A DNA stretch of 64,000 nt from Bacillota bacterium (GCA_023398575.1 JAEWSC010000063.1:8168-72167); one strand, 5' to 3'; shown: positions 33,560 through 41,694, counted from the first letter of the stretch. A program made the numbers and translations. Notes: generated from the sequence alone by a model not told the origin.

Positions 33560-33925
33560 TTATCTCCTGTAGGCGACGGCATCGATTTGCACATGCAGCC
33601 CATCCTCGCCGCCCTTGTGCGCAAACTCGGTGGCGATGGTCTTGCGTGCGGGATAGTTGCCGGCGAACCGTTCCTTGAACACCTTTTCCATGATGGGAAT
33701 GCTCCAAGGGTCTCTCATCAATACATCCACCTTGACTACACTATCTAGCGTAAGTCCGATGGATGTAAGCCGCCGGCTCATATCATCAAGCGCGCCGTGG
33801 ACCTGCGCTTCCACCGATTGGCCTACATTGCCCACGCAGAAGGTGAGAAACACAAAATCACCTGCCTCCACCATTTCGGAATAGGCGTACTCCTTATGGA
33901 TGTTATGCCTTGTGATACCGCTCAT
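33560..33925 (-). CDS. RidA (YjgF/YER057c/UK114) family protein
   Basis: A 121-residue trimeric RidA-like protein, a family that hydrolyses reactive enamine or imine intermediates released by PLP enzymes. The key arginine is in YPARKTIATEF near residue 93, with family context NVGQSVEAQVHGALDDMSRRL before it and HVQIDAVAY at the C-terminus. ATG 33925 follows AAAGGAGATAAAC. It may be an eight-strand paralogue with another substrate. It is divergent from the MerR regulator at 34354 but separated by over 400 bases that include a repeat. Confidence 0.88.
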   Translation of the reverse strand: MSGITRHNIHKEYAYSEMVEAGDFVFLTFCVGNVGQSVEAQVHGALDDMSRRLTSIGLTLDSVVKVDVLMRDPWSIPIMEKVFKERFAGNYPARKTIATEFAHKGGEDGLHVQIDAVAYRR

Positions 33926-33953
33926 ATGTTTATCTCCTTTTATCTTTTGGTAG

Positions 33954-34068
33954 GGGCTGTTTCTAAAATGCGAGCTATGCATTTTCGGCATCTTCTGTGC
34001 CAATGCTGCGTCAAAAATGCTCGCCATAGCGCTGTTATATCTGCGCTTTTTTCCTTGCCTTGACGCTG
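33954..34068. repeat. Probable degenerate interspersed repeat in the RidA-MerR gap
   Basis: The segment begins GGGCTGTTTCTAAAA, identical over 15 bases to 16850-16864, and contains short inverted pieces (AAAATGCGAGC and GTCAAAAATGCTCGCC). It has no supported coding sequence. From memory, similar sequence gives rise to spurious short proteins in many clostridial genomes. The rest of the 33926-34353 gap holds the MerR promoter and nothing else that I can support. Confidence 0.4.
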
Positions 34069-34282
34069 ATTCTACTCGAAACTGCACCTCTGGTTTTTTT
34101 GTAACACGCCCTGATTGCCTTGTCATTAAGGATAGCAGATGGAAGCTGATCAAAGCAACCATATAATGTGTGCATTTCCGGCGACATCGCAAGTCTCCCC
34201 ATCTGTGACAGCCGCACGGTTGCCTGAGGAGACCCGGCTTTGTATAATGAGCTTGCGTGAAAAAAATAATTGCGCAATCCCA

Positions 34283-34313
34283 TTGACTTTGGCACAGTGT
34301 CAAGGTTTATGAT
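34283..34313 (+). promoter_or_regulatory. MerR-type promoter with 19-base spacer and dyad
   Basis: TTGACT (34283-34288), a 19-base spacer, TATGAT (34308-34313). The spacer carries the dyad TTGGCAC-A-GTGTCAA (34289-34303). An over-long spacer with a central dyad is the hallmark of MerR-activated promoters, so the regulator that follows very probably controls its own gene here. The predicted transcript start near 34320 rules out the earlier in-frame start codons. Confidence 0.75.
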
Positions 34314-34353
34314 CAATATGCAATCCGGAAATGCTAAGAAAAAGGTGAGCTGC

Positions 34354-35172
34354 TTGTTTAAAATCGGTGAATTCTCAAAGCTTGTTCGTGTTTCCGCTCG
34401 AATGCTGCGCCACTATGAAAAATGCGGCCTGCTTTGCCCTGCGCAAATTGACCGCTTTACCGGCTATCGCATGTACAGTGCCGCCCAAATACCGCTGGTA
34501 TCACGCATCGTAACCCTGCGCGATATGGGGTTTTTGCTGGAAGAAATCGAGGAACTGCTGCCCTACTGCGAAAATGCCCAAGTCATGCAAAAGGCGCTGG
34601 CGGAAAAGAGCCGGGAAATTCAAGGCACCATTGCGCTTGAACAGCGCAAGCTTGAGAAAATCGTCGCTCTGACCAAAATAATGAAAAGGGAGCGGATGGA
34701 TATGGTATATGAAGTAGAATTAAAGGAACTGAAGGCGCAAAAGGTATTGTCCCTTCGGGAGACCATTGTCGCCTATGATAGGGAAGGAGAACTGTGGGAA
34801 AAGCTGGGCATGTACATTGCGAAAAACCACATCGCATGCGATGCCGGCGGGTATTCCATCTATCACGATGAGGATTACAAGGACAGCGATGTAGATGTGG
34901 AGGTCGCTATTCCTGTGCCGGCACTTAATGAAAGCCGGGACGGATTTGTGTACAGGGAGCTGCCGGCCATCCCCTTGGCAGCCACCATCCGGTTTACAGG
35001 GCCTTATGAAGGCTATACCGCAGCCATGGAAAAGCTGGCAGCCTGGACAGAGAAGCAGGGATATGCCTTTGATGGTCTGATTCGGGGCCTGGCCGTTGCT
35101 TCGCCCATGAGCGTGAACTCGCCGGCAGATTTTGTGACCGAGCTGCAGGTGCCAGTGAAAAAAGTATCATAA
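34354..35172 (+). CDS. MerR family regulator with GyrI-like effector domain
   Basis: A 272-residue regulator of the BmrR type. The N-terminal winged helix-turn-helix has FKIGEFSKLVRVSARMLRHY and YEKCGLL, followed by a dimerising helix (about 80-115). The C-terminal domain (about 120-270) resembles AraC effector-binding/GyrI domains that bind hydrophobic cations or drugs (GYSIYHDEDYKDSDVDVEVA, PYEGYTAAMEKLAAW). The start is TTG 34354, five bases after AAAGGTGA; ATG codons upstream lie in or before the promoter. A MerR-type promoter at 34283 indicates autoregulation. Nothing else on this strand follows closely, so the regulon is unclear. Confidence 0.87.
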   Translation: MFKIGEFSKLVRVSARMLRHYEKCGLLCPAQIDRFTGYRMYSAAQIPLVSRIVTLRDMGFLLEEIEELLPYCENAQVMQKALAEKSREIQGTIALEQRKLEKIVALTKIMKRERMDMVYEVELKELKAQKVLSLRETIVAYDREGELWEKLGMYIAKNHIACDAGGYSIYHDEDYKDSDVDVEVAIPVPALNESRDGFVYRELPAIPLAATIRFTGPYEGYTAAMEKLAAWTEKQGYAFDGLIRGLAVASPMSVNSPADFVTELQVPVKKVS

Positions 35173-35244
35173 AGACAAGGATAAGGAGGAGGCCGCGGCG
35201 ATGTACTGCGGCCTCCAATTATATTTGGCTATATCATGATCCGT

Positions 35245-35745
35245 TTACACCAGCACCGATTCTGCATCTACGTGCAGATACTCCGCCAATGCATCCACAA
35301 TCAATTGATGGTCATGGGTCTGGGGAAGGCCTGAGACGACGATGGCGCCTGCCACGCCGGCATCCTTCATGCGGATGGGAAAGCCGCCGCCAGATAAGGC
35401 GAACTCCTTTTCATTGAGCCCGAATTCGGCCAGGGTTCTGCCAGAAAGCAGCATCTCCTGCGTCACCAGCAGCGAGCTTTTCCAGAATTCCAGTACGGTA
35501 TTTCGTTTGCGGGCAACCCACCGGTCATTGTTGGGGGAAGGCTTTTCCACAACAGTGTGAAACAATTGCAGACCAGAGAACGTGATATCTATGGACACGC
35601 TGCCGCCGTGTGCTAGGGCATGCACGCGCAGGCTTTGGCCGATGGCCCAGGCATCACCTGCGTCAAAGTGCTCAAATTGCAAAGCAGCTTCCTGCCTTCG
35701 AATGATTTCTGCCATTTGCCGTGGGGCGTCCTTATCATCCTGCAT
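35245..35745 (-). CDS. HbpS/UPF0303-like haem-degrading domain protein
   Basis: A 166-residue protein of the family that includes HbpS and the UPF0303 group (PF03928). Family features are SLRVHALAHGGSVSIDI near residue 42, the NDRWVARKRNTVLEF segment near 72, and the glycine-rich ALSGGGFPIRMKDAGVAGAIVVSG near 118, shown here as ALSGGGFPIR and GVAGAIVVSGLP. HbpS binds and breaks down haem in Streptomyces, but many relatives are uncharacterised. It lies 24 bases downstream of the oxidoreductase stop-start boundary on the same strand, so the two are probably one operon. Confidence 0.82.
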   Translation of the reverse strand: MQDDKDAPRQMAEIIRRQEAALQFEHFDAGDAWAIGQSLRVHALAHGGSVSIDITFSGLQLFHTVVEKPSPNNDRWVARKRNTVLEFWKSSLLVTQEMLLSGRTLAEFGLNEKEFALSGGGFPIRMKDAGVAGAIVVSGLPQTHDHQLIVDALAEYLHVDAESVLV

Positions 35746-35769
35746 GAGGGTGCTCCTTCCTATTGTGCC

Positions 35770-36735
35770 TTATTGCGCGGCATCTAAAATCCTGTTAATC
35801 AGGCGGATGTTGCGCACCGTTTCCTCAAGGGAGAAGAAAGGTTCGCGGCCAGAGCGCACCGCTTCGGAAAAATCCTCCACTTCCAATACATACCGCTGGC
35901 TTTCCGGAACGGGAATCTCCGTAATGCCTCCATCCCTGTACAATAGCATCGGCAGGCCGGTACCGTCAAAGGTTTCCTGCACAAGCAGCGTGCCTAACGT
36001 GCCGCTGATCTCGGTTAGTTGGGTGGTATGGGAATCAAACCCGGAACCCAGGGTGCAGATAGCGCCGTTTTTGTATTTGAGCACCGCATCCAGCGAGTAT
36101 TCAACGCCATATGCTTCTGTTTTCAAGGCACAGACGGAGACTGGCTCCTCGCCCATAATCATGCCAATCAGATTAACAGGATAACAGCCCACATCCCACA
36201 AGCTTCCGCCGCCAAGTGCCGCATCCAGGCGGATATTAGGGCCGGGCCGCATAACAAAACGGAAGGAAGAATGGATGTGCCGAACCTCGCCAATGGCGCC
36301 GGAAGCCAGCGTTTCCTTTAATTTTGTAATCTTTGGGGTATAGCGGTACATGAATGCTTCGGCCAGTTTAACGCCATTTTCCTCACAGGCGGCAATCATC
36401 TCAAGACAATCTGTCTCCGTCAGGGCCATGGGCTTTTCGCAAAGCACATGCTTTTTTGCCTTTGCGGCCTTCATGGTCCATTCCTTGTGCAGGCTGTTGG
36501 GCAGGGGGATGTACACGGCGTCTACATTGGGATCATTCAGCAGCGCTTCATAACTGTCATAGGCCTTTTCAAAAGGAAAATCTGCCTGGGCCTGCTTTAG
36601 TTTTTCGGGATTGGTAGAGGCGATGGCGTAAGGGACGGCATTTTTCGCCGCCATCATGGCGGGAATCAGATGGAGCTTTGCAATGCGGGCATAACCCAAG
36701 ATGCCAAAGCGAATGGGTGTGTTCAAATAAATCAT
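35770..36735 (-). CDS. Gfo/Idh/MocA family NAD(P)-dependent oxidoreductase
   Basis: A 321-residue dehydrogenase. The Rossmann start is RFGILGYARIAKLH (a variant glycine motif), the nicotinamide-site motif is VLCEKPMALTETDC near residue 95, and the C-terminal alpha/beta domain includes GGGSLWDVGCYPVNLI near 170, where the histidine usual in DxGxH-type members is replaced by cysteine-tyrosine. Substrates in this family are sugars, inositols or biliverdin-like compounds and cannot be decided. The ATG at 36735 directly abuts AAAGG; a TTG at 36726 has better spacing and may be the true start. The HbpS-like gene follows 24 bases downstream. Confidence 0.85.
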   Translation of the reverse strand: MIYLNTPIRFGILGYARIAKLHLIPAMMAAKNAVPYAIASTNPEKLKQAQADFPFEKAYDSYEALLNDPNVDAVYIPLPNSLHKEWTMKAAKAKKHVLCEKPMALTETDCLEMIAACEENGVKLAEAFMYRYTPKITKLKETLASGAIGEVRHIHSSFRFVMRPGPNIRLDAALGGGSLWDVGCYPVNLIGMIMGEEPVSVCALKTEAYGVEYSLDAVLKYKNGAICTLGSGFDSHTTQLTEISGTLGTLLVQETFDGTGLPMLLYRDGGITEIPVPESQRYVLEVEDFSEAVRSGREPFFSLEETVRNIRLINRILDAAQ

Positions 36736-36855
36736 CCTTTCTTGAGCGGATGCGATTTTGTCCAGGTGCATATGGCTATTATACCAGAAATTTGGATGTT
36801 AAAGCCACATGCAATATGATTTGCGCACTTTGAAACTGTAAACGTGGTATACAAA

Positions 36856-36883
36856 AGAAGCGCTTCGTATAGGAAGCGCTCCA
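36856..36883. repeat. Left hairpin flank of repeat element B
   Basis: Hairpin AGCGCTTC/GAAGCGCT around a short loop. The last 17 bases (GTATAGGAAGCGCTCCA) recur exactly at the right flank. Confidence 0.6.
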
Positions 36884-37203
36884 CAGACCATCAACAAAGT
36901 GGCAATGCCACTTTGTTGAGTTTTACCCTCGCGGCTACTTTCCATCGGCTATGCCTATGTGCGGTCGTTTGCTCGGGCAAGGAAAGAATTTCTTCGAAAT
37001 TCCAACGCAAATTGCCGCACATGTCGCCAATTTGCGATCCAAAATGGAAGGCTCCGTAGCCGTAGCAGCCCCCAGTGGGGGCAGGATGCAAGGCGAAGGA
37101 GGGTGGCGAAACAGAGCAATGCGAACGGCAGTAAGCAGTGCGACAATTGAGCCAGCCGGACATTCGGCCCTCCCAGCCCTCCCATAGGTTTTTTGATAGT
37201 CTG
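36884..37203 (+). mobile_element. Composite repeat element B
   Basis: A 320-base element. It starts CAGACCATCAACAAAGTGGC and ends TTTTTTGATAGTCTG, the same inverted ends, palindrome and body (CCCTCGCGGCTAC, CAAGGAAAGAATTTCTTCG, TTGCCGCACATGTCGC) as element A. Inserted in its 3' half is a segment of about 105 bases (37052-37160) that matches, in reverse complement, the repeat at 45081-45183. It fills most of the 36736-37264 gap and has no gene. Confidence 0.65.
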
Positions 37204-37230
37204 AGGGCACCTTGTATAGGAAGCGCTCCA
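37204..37230. repeat. Right flank of repeat element B
   Basis: Direct repeat of the left flank: 17 identical bases at its end and a degenerate start. Here the hairpin arm has drifted, so the fold is weaker than on the left. Confidence 0.55.
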
Positions 37231-37264
37231 GTGTGTATGTGAAATAAAATGGCAGCTTTGGGTT

Positions 37265-38599
37265 TTACGCCGCCAGCGGGCCGGTCTGGCTCTCAATGAC
37301 CTTCAATATCTCGGTTTCTTCGCCGGTCAATGCGTCAATATACACCAAGTACTGGCTGTCGCTCCACGCACCGGTAAATTCATAGCAAAGCTTTTCCCCG
37401 CCGCGGTAGGGGATCAGACATAGCCTGGACTGCAGTATTTCCAGCCGGCTGCTTACCATTTCCCTGGCTTGCTCCTCGGTCAGCTTAGGCTTGTCCAACG
37501 TGCGCTGCCTGTGGTTCATCCAATAATTGTTGGCTTCCACGCCTACCACATCACCGGTGTCCATGCGGATTTGCACCTTGACCAGGTCAGGATACAAAAG
37601 CACGCCATCCTGTGTGGCAGCATAGTTGATAACCGCAAGGCCGTTGTATATTTGATAATAATTGTCTACCATTTCGCCAAAGCCCCGGTCGGACAAAAAG
37701 GCTTTCGCCTTCTCCTTGCATTGGTCAATGGACAGGGTTTGGGCGAACTCGGCATGCTCGGGCATAATCCACAATACTTTGCCGCCCTGCCTGGTCACCT
37801 CCACGTTCAGGGTATTGTCTCCCACATCCACCGCGACGCCGTAGGATGGAATGGCGCCTTGTATGGCTACACTTTCCCGAACAGCCGTCACACGCTGAAC
37901 ACCTACAAAGCTCTTGGCGATCTCCAGCGCCTGCTCCTTGGTGATTTCCTCCTTGGGCAGCCCCTGTGGCGCGCCCATGTGCCGGGAATCAGAAAATGCG
38001 CCATCGTAAATCAGGGTGGGGTAGTCAATGCCGTTATCTTTGTCGCCTACCTGTTCCATGGGGCGGGCCTGAACCTGCATGTCATTATAGAAAACGGATG
38101 CGTCCGTGGTATATTTCAGGCTGTCGGCAATCATTTGCTGCTGGGCTGCCTGCAATTGGCCGGCCAGCAATACGCAGTTGGTGAGCAGCTTGTTAAGCTG
38201 GTCCAGGTCTGTATCGTTAAGCGGTGTGCCGTTGGCCACTTTCAACACCAATGTATCCGTATAATCGCCCACCTGACCGGCGAATTTTACCGTGGGCTCC
38301 ATCGCCTCGTAAGAAAGCGGGAGCACCGTTAAATTGCTTTGCACATCAAAGGCCTGGCGACTCAAGTCGCTTAACAGGTCGACGCCAGTCTGAGGGCTGG
38401 CAGAAACCAGCAGCTTGTTCATTTTGACTTCCATGCTTTGCAACTGGCTGACAGATTGCAAAACAGCGCTATAATACACATCCTCCAGTACTCGGCTGGT
38501 TTTTGCCGCCCGTTGGCCTTGATAGATGGCTGTGCCGATGGCAGCTACCAGCGCGACGGAGAGAAAGGTGTACAGCAGCATATGATGCTTTTTTTGCAT
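37265..38599 (-). CDS. ypeB: Germination protein YpeB
   Basis: A 444-residue spore inner-membrane-associated protein that stabilises the cortex-lytic enzyme SleB in dormant spores. An N-terminal membrane segment (about 6-26) is followed by a helical region and then by PepSY-like repeats in the C-terminal half (for example ITKEQALEIAKSFVGV near residue 225 and LTEEQAREMVSSRLEIL near 385). The length agrees with YpeB proteins. It follows sleB by 12 bases on the same strand, the conserved sleB-ypeB pair, and would share its forespore sigma-G promoter. Confidence 0.92.
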   Translation of the reverse strand: MQKKHHMLLYTFLSVALVAAIGTAIYQGQRAAKTSRVLEDVYYSAVLQSVSQLQSMEVKMNKLLVSASPQTGVDLLSDLSRQAFDVQSNLTVLPLSYEAMEPTVKFAGQVGDYTDTLVLKVANGTPLNDTDLDQLNKLLTNCVLLAGQLQAAQQQMIADSLKYTTDASVFYNDMQVQARPMEQVGDKDNGIDYPTLIYDGAFSDSRHMGAPQGLPKEEITKEQALEIAKSFVGVQRVTAVRESVAIQGAIPSYGVAVDVGDNTLNVEVTRQGGKVLWIMPEHAEFAQTLSIDQCKEKAKAFLSDRGFGEMVDNYYQIYNGLAVINYAATQDGVLLYPDLVKVQIRMDTGDVVGVEANNYWMNHRQRTLDKPKLTEEQAREMVSSRLEILQSRLCLIPYRGGEKLCYEFTGAWSDSQYLVYIDALTGEETEILKVIESQTGPLAA

Positions 38600-38611
38600 A
38601 CGATCCCTTCC

Positions 38612-39286
38612 TTATATAGCAAAGTTGTGCCGGCCGATGGCCAAGGTGATTTGACGTGTCCAGATCCAGCCGTTGGTGGCGGTGGCGGGGTTGTAATAGT
38701 ACAGTGCGCCGCCGGTGGGATCCCAACCGTTCATGGCATCCCGGGCCGCCCTTAAGCTATCCTGGCCTGGGTTTAAGTTGATCTGCCCATCGGCCACCGC
38801 GTCAAAGGCACCGGGCTGATAAACGACACCACTGATGGTATTGGGGAAAGAGGGGCTTTTGACGCGGTTTAAGACCACCGCGCCAACGGCCACCTGGCCG
38901 ATATATGGTTCACCCCTGGCCTCGCCGTTGATCAGCCTGGCCAGGGTATATACCTCGCTATCGTTGAAATTACCGGCTGAAACTGCGCCGCCGGTTAGCG
39001 TGATGCCCAGCGCGGCCGCCGTGGTGGGGCCGACCACGCCGTCTACCTTCAGTCCGTTTTTGCGCTGAAAGTACACCACCGCATTATATGTCTCCTGGCC
39101 ATAATAGCCTGTGACGGACCCGTCATAATAACCCCATTGCTTGAGTTTTTTTTGCACAGCGTTGACCTGGTCTCCCGATGAACCCCAGGCCACTACCTGG
39201 GCATACGCTAATTGCATGTTGAAAAGCAGTACCAAGCCCACCGCCAGCGTGGCCAGGGCCGAAAATTTCCCTCTTTGCCTGAACAC
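38612..39286 (-). CDS. sleB: Spore cortex-lytic enzyme SleB
   Basis: A 224-residue lytic transglycosylase that degrades muramic-delta-lactam-containing cortex during germination. A signal peptide (about 1-30) leads to one peptidoglycan-binding repeat (about 33-95: GDQVNAVQKKLKQWGYYDG, VDGVVGPTTAAAL) and a Hydrolase_2 catalytic domain (about 115-224). Its catalytic glutamate is in LARLINGEARGEPYIGQVAVG near residue 128, shown as LINGEARGEPY. The end contains ALYYYNPATATNGWIW. A sigma-G-like promoter is present at 39320-39349, and ypeB follows. Assignment is firm. Confidence 0.95.
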   Translation of the reverse strand: MFRQRGKFSALATLAVGLVLLFNMQLAYAQVVAWGSSGDQVNAVQKKLKQWGYYDGSVTGYYGQETYNAVVYFQRKNGLKVDGVVGPTTAAALGITLTGGAVSAGNFNDSEVYTLARLINGEARGEPYIGQVAVGAVVLNRVKSPSFPNTISGVVYQPGAFDAVADGQINLNPGQDSLRAARDAMNGWDPTGGALYYYNPATATNGWIWTRQITLAIGRHNFAI

Positions 39287-39319
39287 GGCATTTCCCCCTT
39301 TTTGCTACCCACTCAGGCA

Positions 39320-39349
39320 AAGTATGGCATCCTTTTCACAAAATCATAC
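39320..39349 (-). promoter_or_regulatory. Sigma-G-like promoter of sleB-ypeB
   Basis: Minus strand: GTATG (39345-39349), 18-base spacer, CATACTT (39320-39326), matching forespore sigma-G patterns (GYATR and CATAnT-like) known from Bacillus. It lies 33 bases before the sleB start and partly in the end of spoIIR. Confidence 0.55.
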
Positions 39350-39964
39350 GGGCGGCAAAAGCGGCCAGGCAGAAAATAACCGTCCCACCCACCAGGAAAA
39401 TTCCGGCTGCGGTTCTGTCTGGGCAGATGGACTGGCTGTTGGCTGCGGAACAGGTTGTTCCGCAGGCGGTGTGTCGGAGGAGGCCAAGGAAAGGCAAAGG
39501 TTGGGGAAGAGCACGCACCACCAATTTTTTCCTTCGCCGCTGCCCAATACGATGCGAAGAGCGTTGTAATCACCGGCCGGAACCAGCACGGAGCCGTACC
39601 ACCGGTCTGGAAAGGTGAAAACGCCTACCATCGCCGTGACATCACCCTCAAAGCCTTCTTCCCGTGCTGCCGCAAGCGCCGCATCTGCAAGCGCCTGCCG
39701 ATTATCGCGAAGGAAATCCATCATATCATCGCAGCTTTTGATGCCTGTCATTTTATCTCGCCAGGCGGCAAGCACCTTGTCCCGTACGCACAGCTTAATT
39801 CGCTGGTTCTCCTCATCGTCTCCAGCCGCGATGACGTGCAGGCGAATGATCTGACCGGTTTGCAGCGCATCCTGCAGTTTTTCTTCTTCTGTAATGGCCT
39901 GGGCGGTCATGGATACACTCCATATAAGAAGGGCAGTGAACATAAACACAAGCACCCTGCGCAT
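39344..39964 (-). CDS. spoIIR: Stage II sporulation protein R
   Basis: A 206-residue signal protein secreted from the forespore to trigger SpoIIGA processing of pro-sigma-E in the mother cell. It has a signal peptide (about 1-23), then the family core with IIRLHVIAAGDDEENQRIKL near residue 40 and the distinctive GEGKNWWCVLFPNLCL near 142. Unlike the Bacillus protein it carries a Pro/Thr-rich tail and a final hydrophobic segment (WWVGRLFSAWPLLPPV) that could anchor it; this is an observation, not a known feature. A GGAGGCAAATGC site precedes the ATG. Gene order spoIIR-sleB-ypeB groups early and late sporulation genes. Confidence 0.92.
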   Translation of the reverse strand: MRRVLVFMFTALLIWSVSMTAQAITEEEKLQDALQTGQIIRLHVIAAGDDEENQRIKLCVRDKVLAAWRDKMTGIKSCDDMMDFLRDNRQALADAALAAAREEGFEGDVTAMVGVFTFPDRWYGSVLVPAGDYNALRIVLGSGEGKNWWCVLFPNLCLSLASSDTPPAEQPVPQPTASPSAQTEPQPEFSWWVGRLFSAWPLLPPV

Positions 39965-40060
39965 GCATTTGCCTCCTAAAAGGTTTGTGCATACAGGGTG
40001 CCCGTGTGTTATACAAATTATGTATACGATTTTTAAAGATTATTCATAGACCAGATACAG

Positions 40061-40810
40061 TTATCCAACCCTCTTTAAAAAGTCCAGCATACGTTCGTTA
40101 ACCACCTTCACCTGCTCGGTGGGCATATGGGGCCGGTGCCCGCTGTCGGGCACACTGAATATTTCGGCCTGGGGGCACTTGCCCCGCATGTATGCCAGTT
40201 TTTCCGGCGAGGCGAAGGTATCGTGTTCTCCGCCAATGAGCAGCATGGGCATGGTCAGCCTAGACCAGTCATCATCGCTTACATGGGGATACAGCCGCCA
40301 ATCCCTGACGCTCATACGCATGTGGTGCTGCCAGTCGCCACCGTGGGCGTCCATATGCAGGTTTTTTATGCGCTCGATCACCGCGTCCTGATGGTTTTTG
40401 ATCAGCGCCTCCGGCTCAAAATCTTCGGATCCGGTGGGGTCTGCCTGACCGGAACAGCCGATGGTGATGACGCTTTTTACAAGCTCGGGATGTCGGGATG
40501 CCAGGTGCAGCGCAACGCCGCCGCCCAGGCTGTAGCCAAGTAGATGGGTCTTGCCGATGCCCAAGGCATGCAAAAAGCCGGCCATGTCTTCGGCGATAAT
40601 GGGCGTATCCCAATCCCTGCTTTCACTGGTCGTCCGGCCATGGCCCCGAAAATCGGGCAGCAGGCAGCGGTATGTATGGAAAAAAGGTTGTATTTGTCCG
40701 CCAAAGGCGATGATGCCGCGGCTGTACCCGCTGTGTAAAAATAAAATGGGTTCGCCGGTGCCGATGTCCTCATAATAGACGTTGCAATCATTGACCTGTT
40801 GATAGGGCAT
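40061..40810 (-). CDS. Alpha/beta hydrolase
   Basis: A 249-residue cytosolic alpha/beta-fold hydrolase. The oxyanion region FLHSGYSRG, nucleophile elbow LLGYSLGGGVAL near residue 95, acid in LLIGGEHDTF near 195 and histidine in PDSGHRPHMP near 223 make a complete triad. It could act as an esterase, lactonase or C-C hydrolase; the substrate is unknown. It is the third gene of a minus-strand run with the MarR regulator and the PNPOx-like gene; only 3 bases separate it from the latter. GAGGAGTAAAG precedes the ATG. Confidence 0.88.
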   Translation of the reverse strand: MPYQQVNDCNVYYEDIGTGEPILFLHSGYSRGIIAFGGQIQPFFHTYRCLLPDFRGHGRTTSESRDWDTPIIAEDMAGFLHALGIGKTHLLGYSLGGGVALHLASRHPELVKSVITIGCSGQADPTGSEDFEPEALIKNHQDAVIERIKNLHMDAHGGDWQHHMRMSVRDWRLYPHVSDDDWSRLTMPMLLIGGEHDTFASPEKLAYMRGKCPQAEIFSVPDSGHRPHMPTEQVKVVNERMLDFLKRVG

Positions 40811-40813
40811 TCT

Positions 40814-41245
40814 TTACTCCTCAAACGCCTGTACGCTGAACAGATGCTTTTCCAGGCCGTGGTAGTAGTTGCCGTTTTGGGCGGTAAATTTTAAAATGCA
40901 ATAATCCGGATCGGTTGGTCCAAGGGGATAGTACTTTTCGTCGCCATCCTTCCAGAAGGACAGCTTTACTTCGTTATCCAAAAGCACCTGCATGCTCCCT
41001 GTGAGCATTAAGCCATGGAAGTCGGCGTGGTCCACAAAATAGATGCAGGCTTCCGGCCGTTTTTGAAACTGCCCGGTGCGGATGGCCGAGGTGTTGGTGG
41101 AAAACCAAAAGGTGTGAAGTCCTTCGCCTTTTAGCTGAAACATGGTTTTCGCGTTGGGATGGCCGTTATCGTCAATCGAGCAGACGATGATATCGCGGCT
41201 GCCTTTCACCAATTGTTTGATATCGCTTTTGACCTGGTCATTCAT
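40814..41245 (-). CDS. Pyridoxamine 5'-phosphate oxidase-like protein
   Basis: A 143-residue split-barrel flavin protein. The family pattern SIDDNGHPNAKTMF near residue 25, then FWFSTNTSAIRTGQFQKRPE near 47 and CIYFVDHADFHGLMLTG near 68, matches general-stress FMN/FAD-binding PNPOx-like proteins. Its ATG overlaps the stop of the upstream MarR gene by 4 bases, so it is translated together with the regulator and is a likely target of it. A redox or detoxifying role is inferred from this context. Confidence 0.85.
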   Translation of the reverse strand: MNDQVKSDIKQLVKGSRDIIVCSIDDNGHPNAKTMFQLKGEGLHTFWFSTNTSAIRTGQFQKRPEACIYFVDHADFHGLMLTGSMQVLLDNEVKLSFWKDGDEKYYPLGPTDPDYCILKFTAQNGNYYHGLEKHLFSVQAFEE

Positions 41246-41694
41246 TGTGAATCTCCATCCTTTTTTTCTAGATTATCAATGATTTTCCGAAGTGTGTTTT
41301 CAAAGCCTTCGATTTCATGATCCGCAAAGCCCTGGTAAAACAAAACGTTCATCTGCTCGGATACCCGGTCATAATCCGCCTTGTAACCCTTGGCCCTTTC
41401 GGTGATGGTGACAAAAATCTGCCTTCGGTTTTTCTTATCGGGAACACGCATCAGCAGCCCGGCTTGCTCCATCCTGTCCAGCATGCTGGTGAGGGTGGTC
41501 TTGGCCAGTGAGGTCAGCCGGCCAATCTCAGAAATGGTCAATGTTTCATGCTCCCACAGCACGTAGAGTATTCTGCCCTGGGCACCGTTAAAGGCGTCCA
41601 CGCCGCTTTCCCGAAGCAGCTTTTCAAAGGTACGCGCCTGCAATTGGTGTATTCTTGAAATCAAAAAGCCGCCATAAGTTTTGATTTGTATCAC
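41242..41694 (-). CDS. MarR family transcriptional regulator
   Basis: A 150-residue winged-helix repressor, counted from the GTG at 41694. The core ESGVDAFNGAQGRILYVLWE leads to the recognition helix LTSLAKTTLTSMLDRMEQAG near residue 70 and the wing with KKNRRQIFVTIT. The true start is unclear: the perfect site AAGGAGGTGA (41691-41700) includes that GTG, the next usual codon (TTG 41664) is 27 bases away, and the well-spaced codon is an ATC. The gene leads the PNPOx-like and hydrolase genes, with a promoter and palindrome at 41705-41733 suiting autorepression. Confidence 0.88.
   Translation of the reverse strand: MIQIKTYGGFLISRIHQLQARTFEKLLRESGVDAFNGAQGRILYVLWEHETLTISEIGRLTSLAKTTLTSMLDRMEQAGLLMRVPDKKNRRQIFVTITERAKGYKADYDRVSEQMNVLFYQGFADHEIEGFENTLRKIIDNLEKKDGDSQ

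Noticed and set aside
39965..40030. Sigma-F promoter of spoIIR
   Set aside because: GTATA and GG-rich -10-like sequence are present on the minus strand, but the spacing (19 or 6 bases) does not fit the 14-16 expected, so I did not list it.
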